Shown here piece after piece: positions 1 through 5,206 of a stretch of 10,566 bases of DNA; within the stretch, counting starts at the first letter, position 1, and every line of letters begins with the position of its first letter. The position numbers and the translations under genes are program-made. Under the pieces are notes generated by a model that worked only from the letters and a program-made list of their open reading frames with translations, made no database searches and had not been told where the DNA came from. The stretch is taken from assembly GCA_023255165.1 (NCBI GenBank), contig JALRJD010000253.1, positions 1-10,566 of the forward strand, given 5' to 3'. Source of the stretch: Porticoccaceae bacterium (lineage in GTDB: Bacteria; Pseudomonadota; Gammaproteobacteria; Pseudomonadales; Porticoccaceae).

Positions 1-75
1 AGTATCTCTACCTTATTATCATCCTTGATTTCATATAGGTTTATTTTTTGACCTTTACATGTTTCATTAGATGCC
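1..75 (-). other. AT-rich foreign-looking segment abutting truncated ilvI; possible partial ORF
   Basis: This stretch is clearly more AT-rich than the adjacent ilvI gene and does not encode the expected continuation of acetolactate synthase. On the minus strand one frame is open from the junction to the window edge, roughly 22 codons. It is rich in Lys, Glu, Asp, Asn and Ile, reading NETCKGQKINLYEIKDDN followed by KVEI. That composition looks like coding sequence from an AT-rich replicon, but so short an open frame could arise by chance. I cannot assign a family. It may be the edge of an inserted mobile element or island, or an assembly junction. The other minus frames and the plus frames contain stops. 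Confidence 0.35.
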
Positions 76-1158
76 TTTATCGGCACGCCACTGGTCAATC
101 TGCTGCCACCACTCGGCAATCGCATCGCCGTCAGGGCTGCTATCAGACTGTTCGATCAGGCCCAGCATTTCCTGCAGCACCGAGGTACAGGTGCCAACAA
201 TCGGGATATGAGCTTCGATATTTTTCGACACCGAGGTCGGGTCGACATCGATATGAATTACCGTGGCATGGGGGCAGAACTTCTCCAGGTCATTGGTCAC
301 CCGATCATCAAAGCGCGCGCCAATGGCAAAGATCACATCGGCATGATGCATGGCGGTATTGGCTTCATAGGTGCCGTGCATGCCAAGCATACCCAGATAC
401 TGGCGATCAGTGCCGGGATAGGCACCGAGGCCCATCAAGGTATTGGTCACCGGATAGTTGAGTTTTTTCGCCAACGCAATCAGATGCTCCGAGGCGTTGT
501 CGATAACCACGCCACCACCGGTGTAAAGTACCGGGCGCTTGGCTTCAAGCAGCGTTTGAACCGCACGCTTGATCTGGCCGCGATGCCCTTTATCAGTGGG
601 CTGATAAGAGCGCATCTTGATCTCGCTCGGGTAGTGGTACGGCACCTTGTAACTGGGGTCGGTAACATCCTTCGGAATATCCACCACCACTGGACCGGGG
701 CGACCGGTCGCGGCAATGTAATAGGCCTTGGCAATGGTCTCGGCAATATCTTCCGCGCGGGTTACCAGAAAACTGTGTTTAACAATCGGACGGGAAACAC
801 CAACCATATCGGTTTCCTGGAAGGCATCCTGACCAATTTTGCTCAGGGGAACCTGACCAGAGATCACCACCATGGGAATGGAATCCATAAACGCTGTGGC
901 AATGCCGGTGATCGCATTGGTCGCTCCGGGGCCGGACGTCACCAGCGCGGTGCCCACTTCACCGGTGCAGCGGGAGTAACCATCTGCGGCGTGCACAGCA
1001 GCCTGCTCGTGGCGAACCAGTAAATGATGGACGTCTTCCTGTCGATACAGGGCGTCGTAGATATGCAGTGCGGCACCGCCTGGATAACCCCAGACATGCT
1101 TGATACCTGCATCTTTTAGTGCGCGGATAACAATTTCACCGCCGGATAAGAGTTCCAC
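67..1158 (-). CDS. ilvI: Acetolactate synthase large subunit, C-terminally truncated (IlvI type)
   Basis: Full-length enzyme condenses two pyruvates to acetolactate, or pyruvate with 2-ketobutyrate, using thiamine diphosphate and FAD; it is the first common step of Ile/Val/Leu synthesis. The N-terminal domain is well conserved: GYPGG near residue 24, the catalytic Glu51 in VRHEQAAVH, SGPGATNAITGIATAFMDS, and GRPGPVVVDIPKD. The central domain is also present, with GMLGMHGTYEAN, GARFDDR and HIDVDPTSVSKN. The family is about 570 residues long, but this protein stops at 363, just after WWQQIDQWRADKGI. The whole C-terminal diphosphate/Mg-binding domain (GDG...N region) is therefore absent, and the gene should be inactive. 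Sequence identity breaks down within about 10 bases of the TAA stop, where base composition also changes. The start ATG at 1158 matches the family N-terminus MELLSG. ilvH and ilvC, usual downstream neighbours, are not seen. Family assignment is secure; paralog naming (ilvI versus ilvB/ilvG) is less so. Confidence 0.9.
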   Translation of the reverse strand: MELLSGGEIVIRALKDAGIKHVWGYPGGAALHIYDALYRQEDVHHLLVRHEQAAVHAADGYSRCTGEVGTALVTSGPGATNAITGIATAFMDSIPMVVISGQVPLSKIGQDAFQETDMVGVSRPIVKHSFLVTRAEDIAETIAKAYYIAATGRPGPVVVDIPKDVTDPSYKVPYHYPSEIKMRSYQPTDKGHRGQIKRAVQTLLEAKRPVLYTGGGVVIDNASEHLIALAKKLNYPVTNTLMGLGAYPGTDRQYLGMLGMHGTYEANTAMHHADVIFAIGARFDDRVTNDLEKFCPHATVIHIDVDPTSVSKNIEAHIPIVGTCTSVLQEMLGLIEQSDSSPDGDAIAEWWQQIDQWRADKGI

Positions 1159-1218
1159 AATAAATCCTCGTCGCTGTTAAATATCAGGACGGTTCTCAGG
1201 ATGGTGTGTAAACGCTAA

Positions 1219-1258
1219 ATCAAAATAAACGACGCTGTTGCATCAAAATAGACGCCGC
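1219..1258. repeat. Two 17-bp near-identical direct repeats upstream of ilvI
   Basis: atcaaaataaacgacgc (1219-1235) and atcaaaatagacgccgc (1242-1258) match at 15 of 17 bases and start 23 bp apart, close to two helical turns. They lie inside the predicted ilvI transcript. They may be a small duplication or paired regulator sites. Confidence 0.45.
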
Positions 1259-1267
1259 GAATGCGGC
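1254..1267 (-). other. GC-rich hairpin in ilvI leader
   Basis: On the minus strand GCCGC and GCGGC form a perfect five-pair stem around an ATTC loop. After three bases comes TATTTTG, a poor T tract. It could be a second, weak terminator in the ilvI leader, or a structural element. It overlaps the end of one of two 17-bp direct repeats. Confidence 0.3.
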
Positions 1268-1273
1268 AAATGT

Positions 1274-1301
1274 CAGTCACACCGGTAAGTGCCTATGACT
1301 G
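1274..1301 (-). other. Leader hairpin between ilvI attenuator candidate and ilvI
   Basis: CAGTCA (minus strand, 1296-1301) pairs with TGACTG (1274-1279) to make a six-base-pair stem. Inside it CAC and GTG can pair as well. It lies in the untranslated leader of ilvI and has no T tract, so it is not a terminator by itself. It may form part of an RNA regulatory fold. Confidence 0.3.
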
Positions 1302-1335
1302 TATTCGGTGCTCGAACCGGCTTTCAAAGGTAGTC

Positions 1336-1355
1336 AAAAAGCCCGGTTACAGGCT
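1336..1355 (-). terminator. Terminator-like hairpin in the ilvI leader (possible attenuator)
   Basis: On the minus strand AGCCTG pairs with CGGGCT (one G-U pair) around a TAAC loop, at 1340-1355, and is followed directly by a run of five T (1336-1340). The stem is only six pairs. Upstream CAGGTT can pair with the 5' arm AGCCTG, and downstream AAAGCCGGTT can pair with the 3' arm plus T tract, so competing folds exist. This resembles an attenuator but has not been folded computationally. Confidence 0.4.
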
Positions 1356-1397
1356 ATGGATAATAGCTGCACCATCTGTGTTGATGACCAGCGGCAT
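1347..1397 (-). CDS. Possible ilv leader peptide (16 codons)
   Basis: This short ORF encodes MPLVINTDGAAIIHSL, starting about 55 bases after the predicted transcription start and ending with TAA inside the terminator-like hairpin. Six of the 16 residues are Leu, Ile or Val, including an Ile-Ile pair, which would fit ribosome-mediated attenuation of a branched-chain pathway. Weak points are the lack of a good Shine-Dalgarno sequence (only an AGG about 12 bases upstream) and the absence of the long Ile/Val/Leu codon runs found in the enterobacterial ilvG and ilvB leaders. It could be a chance ORF. Confidence 0.35.
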   Translation of the reverse strand: MPLVINTDGAAIIHSL

Positions 1398-1457
1398 GGA
1401 TAACGCCAACCTGGTACTGGGTCCAAATGTCCGCGCCAATACGCGCGTAACCCCGGC

Positions 1458-1485
1458 AATGTAACAGTTTTTCGCAATTAGTCAA
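1458..1485 (-). promoter_or_regulatory. Candidate sigma-70 promoter for ilvI
   Basis: On the minus strand a -35 box TTGACT (1480-1485, 5 of 6 to consensus) is followed after 16 bases by TACATT (1458-1463, 4 of 6). Transcription would begin near 1451, leaving a leader of about 290 bases before the ilvI start. That length suits an attenuated amino-acid biosynthesis gene. The call is by inspection only. Confidence 0.5.
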
Positions 1486-1527
1486 CGATTGACTGCGCCA
1501 CACCCCGCAACCGGTGCCGCTTGTATC

Positions 1528-1533
1528 TATACT
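1528..1533 (+). promoter_or_regulatory. Possible -10 box for the DUF4124 gene
   Basis: TATACT lies 40 bases before the start codon of the DUF4124 gene, a reasonable place for a -10 element. I see no acceptable -35 box 16-18 bases upstream, so this is a weak call. Confidence 0.22.
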
Positions 1534-1572
1534 CAAGGCAAGGACGAACAGACAACAGAACAAGGAGTTACC

Positions 1573-2064
1573 ATGCATCAGCTTATCAAAAGCCTTATTT
1601 TTCTCGCCGCCTGCGGCCTTAGCCTGAGCGCCACAACAGAGCAACTTTACAAATGGGTGGACCAGCGCGGCGTGACCCACTACAGCAAAACCGCGCCCAC
1701 CGACCCCAATGCCAGCGTCAATAAAACCATTGCCATACGCCGCAGTGACTCGGCGGCGGCAAAGAGACAGCAGCCGGAACCAGAACAGCCATCAGAGCTG
1801 GCGGCAAGCAGCGCGCTGGAATCAGAGCAACTGTTAAAACAGCAACAGATTGAGCATCAAGCGCAGCAACAAAAAGTACAGCAACAAAAAGTACAGCAAC
1901 AAAACTGCCTGACCGCGCGCAACAAACTCACAGCACTGGAAAATGCCGGACGCGTGCGCCAACTGGATCCGGCCAATGGCCAATACCGCTATCTGCCCGA
2001 TGAAGAAAAACTCGCACAAATAACCAGGATGCGAGACTATATCCGTAATCGCTGCAGCCATTAA
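1573..2064 (+). CDS. Secreted DUF4124-domain protein with Gln-rich region
   Basis: A 163-residue protein of unknown function. The N-terminus has a short basic stretch and hydrophobic core (LIKSLIFLAACGLSLSA), a likely signal peptide cut near residue 20, so it is probably periplasmic. Next comes a DUF4124-like segment, YKWVDQRGVTHYSKTAP (about 25-42), the pattern that defines this proteobacterial family. A Gln-rich, probably coiled-coil middle (about 70-112) includes QQQKV twice and QQQNC, encoded by a DNA tandem repeat. The C-terminal part has LPDEEKLAQITRMRDYIRNRC. The ATG at 1573 is preferred over the upstream open frame because AAGGAG sits six bases before it and the signal peptide starts there. 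It is followed 84 bases later by a lipoprotein gene on the same strand, so the two may be cotranscribed. The function is not known. Confidence 0.8.
   Translation: MHQLIKSLIFLAACGLSLSATTEQLYKWVDQRGVTHYSKTAPTDPNASVNKTIAIRRSDSAAAKRQQPEPEQPSELAASSALESEQLLKQQQIEHQAQQQKVQQQKVQQQNCLTARNKLTALENAGRVRQLDPANGQYRYLPDEEKLAQITRMRDYIRNRCSH
1864..1905 (+). repeat. 15-bp in-frame tandem repeat in the DUF4124 gene
   Basis: The unit cagcaacaaaaagta occurs twice exactly (1864-1878, 1879-1893), followed by a 12-base partial copy (1894-1905) with one change at its end. It encodes QQQKV, QQQKV, QQQN. Because the unit is a multiple of three, copy-number change would alter length without breaking the frame. Confidence 0.85.
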
Positions 2065-2148
2065 TCCGGATCCGCAGGCGAAACCAAAACCATAAAAACT
2101 ATAAAAACACACAACAGGCCTGATCCAACGCCTTCGCGGAGCCCCACC

Positions 2149-3834
2149 ATGAGCAAACTTTCTCTCTTCTCACTGTGCACAGCCGTGCTCAGTCTGTTGA
2201 TCGGCTGCACCGAGCCACAACAACCCAACACCATGGTGATCGAGAATATTCAGGGTTACAGCTTTGATAACAACCGCGAGCTGTTTCGCTTTAACGCCTT
2301 GGCGATTAAAGAGGGCAAAGTATTGGCTACCGGCGATGCCCAACTGGCGGCAGCCTACCCCGATGCGTTGAAAATTGATGGTCAGGGCAAAACCCTGATT
2401 CCAGGTATTATCGATGCCCACGGCCATGTCTCCAGCCTCGGCTATACCTTGCTTAGCGTCGATGTGCGCGGACTGGAAACAGCTCAGCAGGCGGCTGAAA
2501 AAGTGGCCGACTATGCGCGCCAGCAGCCCCAGCTACAGTGGATCAGAGGTCGCGGCTGGAATCAGGTATTGTGGCCCGACCAGCAGTTTCCCAGCGCGGC
2601 ACTGCTCGACAGCCTGATTGACGATCGCCCGGTGTGGCTCGAACGCATTGACGGCCATGCCGGTTGGGCCAACAGCGCCGCGCTGCGTGCCGCCGGAATT
2701 AACGCCAACACCATGTCACCGGCGGGAGGCGAAATTCTCCGCGATAGCGATGGCAACCCTACCGGCGTGCTGATCGACAATGCCATGAGCCTGGTCAGCC
2801 AGGTAATTCCAAACCCGGGCAAAGCCGAGATTGCACTGGCGCTAGATGCAGTCAGTGAACATCTGCTTAGCCTTGGTATCACCTCAACCCATGATGCCGG
2901 CGTCAACGCCACCGAACATCAGCTCTACCGAGAGCTGGCCGATAGCGGCGAGATGAAAGTGCGTATCTACGGCATGATCTCATCCACCGACCCCGAACTG
3001 AAACAGATACTTGCCGCAGGCCACAGCCGCGACAGCAATGACCTCTATACCGCACGCAGCATTAAAATTTATACCGACGGTGCCCTCGGCAGCCACGGCG
3101 CTGCCCTGCTGGAACCCTATCAGGATCGGCCCGATCACAGCGGCTTGCTGTTAACCAGCGAACAACAGCTGCGCCAGCTATTTGATCAGGCGATTAAGGC
3201 CGGCTTCCAGATCGCCATTCACGCCATCGGCGACAAGGGCAATCGCATTGCACTGGACGAATTTGAATACGCCTTCAACAGCATCGGCGGCCGCGAACTG
3301 CGCCACCGCATCGAGCATTCGCAGGTGGTTGCGCCGGAGGATATTCCGCGCTTTAAAGCACTTGATGTGATTCCCTCGATGCAGCCAACTCACGCCACCA
3401 GCGATATGAATATGGCCGAAGAGCGCATTGGCGCCGAGCGTTTAAAAGGCGCCTATGCCTGGCGCAGTTTTCTCAATCAGAACAGTCGACTGGTCTCCGG
3501 CTCCGACTTTCCGGTTGAATTGGCCAACCCTTTTGATGGCATTCATGCCGCAGTGACCAGACAGAACAAACAGAACCAACCTCCGGGCGGCTGGATTCCA
3601 CAACAGGCGATCAGCATCGAAGAGACTATGCGCAGTTTTAGCATTGACGCAGCCTGGGCGGCACATCAGGAGGAGACGCTGGGTGGCCTCAGCCCTGGCA
3701 AATGGGCGGATTTTATTTTGCTCGATCAGGATATCTACGCTATTGCGCCAGAAGACCTGTGGAAAACCCAAGTGCTCGAGACCTGGCTGGCGGGCAAGCG
3801 GGTATTTGCGGCGGAGTCAGCGGTGACGCTGTAG
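2149..3834 (+). CDS. Amidohydrolase family 3 (YtcJ/NfdA-like) lipoprotein
   Basis: A 561-residue metal-dependent hydrolase of the amidohydrolase superfamily, subfamily 3 (YtcJ-like). The N-terminus is a lipoprotein signal: basic start, hydrophobic core and lipobox LIGC with Cys20. Thr at +2 favours the outer membrane. Metal-site candidates are His91 and His93 in IPGIIDAHGH, Lys306 in SIKIYTDGALGS (probable carboxylated Lys), His358 in AIHAIGD, His390 in HRIEHSQ and Asp453 in SGSDFPVE. The C-terminal GKWADFILLDQD closes the composite beta-sandwich domain. The set is complete, so the enzyme is likely active. The substrate cannot be read from sequence; relatives act on amides, formamides and aryl esters. 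GGAG lies seven bases before the ATG. It is downstream of the DUF4124 gene and convergent with panD. Confidence 0.88.
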   Translation: MSKLSLFSLCTAVLSLLIGCTEPQQPNTMVIENIQGYSFDNNRELFRFNALAIKEGKVLATGDAQLAAAYPDALKIDGQGKTLIPGIIDAHGHVSSLGYTLLSVDVRGLETAQQAAEKVADYARQQPQLQWIRGRGWNQVLWPDQQFPSAALLDSLIDDRPVWLERIDGHAGWANSAALRAAGINANTMSPAGGEILRDSDGNPTGVLIDNAMSLVSQVIPNPGKAEIALALDAVSEHLLSLGITSTHDAGVNATEHQLYRELADSGEMKVRIYGMISSTDPELKQILAAGHSRDSNDLYTARSIKIYTDGALGSHGAALLEPYQDRPDHSGLLLTSEQQLRQLFDQAIKAGFQIAIHAIGDKGNRIALDEFEYAFNSIGGRELRHRIEHSQVVAPEDIPRFKALDVIPSMQPTHATSDMNMAEERIGAERLKGAYAWRSFLNQNSRLVSGSDFPVELANPFDGIHAAVTRQNKQNQPPGGWIPQQAISIEETMRSFSIDAAWAAHQEETLGGLSPGKWADFILLDQDIYAIAPEDLWKTQVLETWLAGKRVFAAESAVTL

Positions 3835-3869
3835 CGAATTGGAGCGAGACTGCCAAAGTTAGCAGTTAC

Positions 3870-3905
3870 CTTTAGCCCCTAAACTTTAGCCCCTAAACTT
3901 TAGCC
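3870..3905. repeat. 14-bp tandem repeat between convergent genes, running into panD
   Basis: The unit ctttagcccctaaa occurs at 3870-3883 and 3884-3897, and a partial third copy starts at 3898, whose last bases overlap the panD stop codon (3906-3908). Each junction contains ctaaactttag, an inverted repeat with five-base arms, so both strands can form small hairpins. The array lies in the 71-base gap between the convergent amidohydrolase gene and panD, and may serve as a transcription stop for either. No T tract follows on either strand. Confidence 0.75.
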
Positions 3906-4289
3906 CTATTCGGCCAACTGCACAGGAATGGTATTGGCGCTGCGCTCGACGCTGTTATCCTGATTCAGATAAACCAGTTTTGGTTTGTGCTCAGCGGCTT
4001 CCTGTTCAGAAAACTGGCCGTAACTGGCAATAATAATGCGATCGCCCACCTGGCACTTGCGCGCCGCGCCACCATTCATTGAAATAATGCCCGACCCGGC
4101 TTCGGCGACAATCACATAGGTGGTAAAACGCTCACCGTTGGTGACATTGTAAATATCGATCTGCTCAAACTCCTGCATACCAGAGAGCGCCAACAGATTG
4201 GCGTCGATGGCGCAAGAGCCGTCATACCAGAGCTCAGCCTGCGTAACAGAACCCATATGCAACTTGGCTTTCAGATAAGTAGATAACAT
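3906..4289 (-). CDS. panD: Aspartate 1-decarboxylase
   Basis: Decarboxylates L-aspartate to beta-alanine for pantothenate and coenzyme A synthesis in the cytoplasm. The 127-residue length is typical. The self-cleavage site Gly24-Ser25 is in YDGSCAID; Ser25 becomes the pyruvoyl cofactor. Lys9, Arg54, Thr57 and Tyr58 (in NVTNGERFTTY) match known active-site positions, and the SMNGGAA and GDRIIIASY segments are conserved. AGGAGT is spaced six bases before ATG. It lies 44 bases downstream of panC on the same strand, so the two steps that feed pantoate-beta-alanine ligation are encoded together. The stop codon sits in a copy of the tandem repeat. panB is not in the window. Confidence 0.95.
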   Translation of the reverse strand: MLSTYLKAKLHMGSVTQAELWYDGSCAIDANLLALSGMQEFEQIDIYNVTNGERFTTYVIVAEAGSGIISMNGGAARKCQVGDRIIIASYGQFSEQEAAEHKPKLVYLNQDNSVERSANTIPVQLAE

Positions 4290-4316
4290 TTATACACTCC
4301 TAATAGTCTTCCGTTT

Positions 4317-4331
4317 CGGCTCGCTGAGCCG
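4317..4331 (-). other. Small hairpin between panC and panD
   Basis: cggctc and gagccg form a perfect six-pair stem around a three-base loop, just after the panC stop codon. No T tract follows on the minus strand, so it is unlikely to be a full terminator. It might protect the panC mRNA end or modulate panD expression. Confidence 0.3.
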
Positions 4332-4333
4332 CC

Positions 4334-5185
4334 TCAATCGAGACGGATACTGAGGTTATCAATCAATCGCGCCGCCTCGGTAAACATCGCACCGAGAACT
4401 GTGATTTCGAGATCATCTTCCGCAGCGGGATCAAGGGTCTTGCTGTTGCTCACAGTAATATAGTCGGTCTTGAAACCGGCGCTGGCGATGCGCTCCGCGG
4501 CAACCTGTTCCAGCTCGCGAAAGTTGCGTGCGCCATCGACAATCTGTTGCGCAATCCACTCCAGGCTCTCTTTCAACACCACCACCTTGGGGCGCTCTTG
4601 CGGGGTGATATAGCTGTTGCGAGAACTCATTGCCAGACCGTCCGCCTCGCGGAATATATCCGCCGCGGTAATCTCAACCGGCATACAGAGATCTTCAGCC
4701 ATGCGTCGAATGACCGCCAACTGCTGATAATCCTTGATGCCAAACACCGCTTCGTCCGGCTGCACAATATTAAACAGTTTGGTCACCACGGTGGTGACCC
4801 CTTCAAAGTGACCCGGACGGCTGGCGCCACATAGCACATCGGTCATGGTCGGGCAGATTACCCGGCTCTGGGTGTCGAGGCCGTTGGGGTACATCTCGAT
4901 ATCGTCGGGGTGAAACAGATAGTCACAGCCGGCCGCTGTCAGCTTGTCGCAATCGTTCTGATAGGTACGAGGATATTTATCCCAGTCCTCATTAAGACCA
5001 AACTGCAGCGCATTGACAAAAATAGAACAGACCACAATATCGCAGGTACTGCGCGCCTGCTCGATCAATGCCAGATGACCCTGATGCAGATTGCCCATGG
5101 TTGGCACAAAGCCAATGCGCAATCCTTCACGGCGGTGCACATTCAATGCATCGCGAAGACCACTGACGGTGTGGAAAATTCTCAT
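4334..5185 (-). CDS. panC: Pantothenate synthetase (pantoate-beta-alanine ligase)
   Basis: Joins pantoate and beta-alanine with ATP to form pantothenate. Its 283 residues match the family. ATP-site motifs are present: PTMGNLHQGHLALI (the HIGH-type motif), GASRPGHFEGVTTVVTKLFNIVQPD, KDYQQLAVIRRM and MSSRNSYI (the KMSKS-like loop). The end ARLIDN is typical. Two positions differ from the usual consensus: FVNALQF where FVNPxQF is expected, and FGIKDYQQL where FGEKDxQQL is expected. The catalytic Lys-Asp and Gln are kept, so activity is likely. The start is set by family alignment (MRIF); the ribosome binding site is weak (AGGG about 10 bases upstream). It starts 21 bases after dnaB and is probably cotranscribed with dnaB and panD. 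Confidence 0.95.
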   Translation of the reverse strand: MRIFHTVSGLRDALNVHRREGLRIGFVPTMGNLHQGHLALIEQARSTCDIVVCSIFVNALQFGLNEDWDKYPRTYQNDCDKLTAAGCDYLFHPDDIEMYPNGLDTQSRVICPTMTDVLCGASRPGHFEGVTTVVTKLFNIVQPDEAVFGIKDYQQLAVIRRMAEDLCMPVEITAADIFREADGLAMSSRNSYITPQERPKVVVLKESLEWIAQQIVDGARNFRELEQVAAERIASAGFKTDYITVSNSKTLDPAAEDDLEITVLGAMFTEAARLIDNLSIRLD

Positions 5186-5206
5186 AGTGGAATACCCTGT
5201 GGAGAT

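Larger units (their letters stand above)
1159..1572. other. Divergent intergenic region between ilvI and the DUF4124 gene
   Basis: This 414-base gap has no convincing protein gene larger than a leader peptide. On the minus strand it contains, in transcription order: a promoter (1458-1485), a 16-codon leader ORF (1347-1397), a terminator-like hairpin (1336-1355), a second hairpin (1274-1301), a GC-rich hairpin (1254-1267), and two 17-bp near-identical direct repeats (1219-1258). On the plus side it carries only a possible -10 box for the DUF4124 gene and that gene's ribosome binding site. The longer open frames here on both strands lack conserved character and overlap these elements. Confidence 0.6.

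Noticed and set aside
208..1023. Long plus-strand ORF (271 codons) antisense to ilvI
   Set aside because: It is the shadow of the well-conserved ilvI reading frame; the product is His/Gly/Arg-rich with no domain character.
1354..1680. Minus-strand ORF of 108 codons overlapping the DUF4124 start
   Set aside because: It overlaps the signal peptide region of a better-supported gene and the ilvI promoter, and has no family character.
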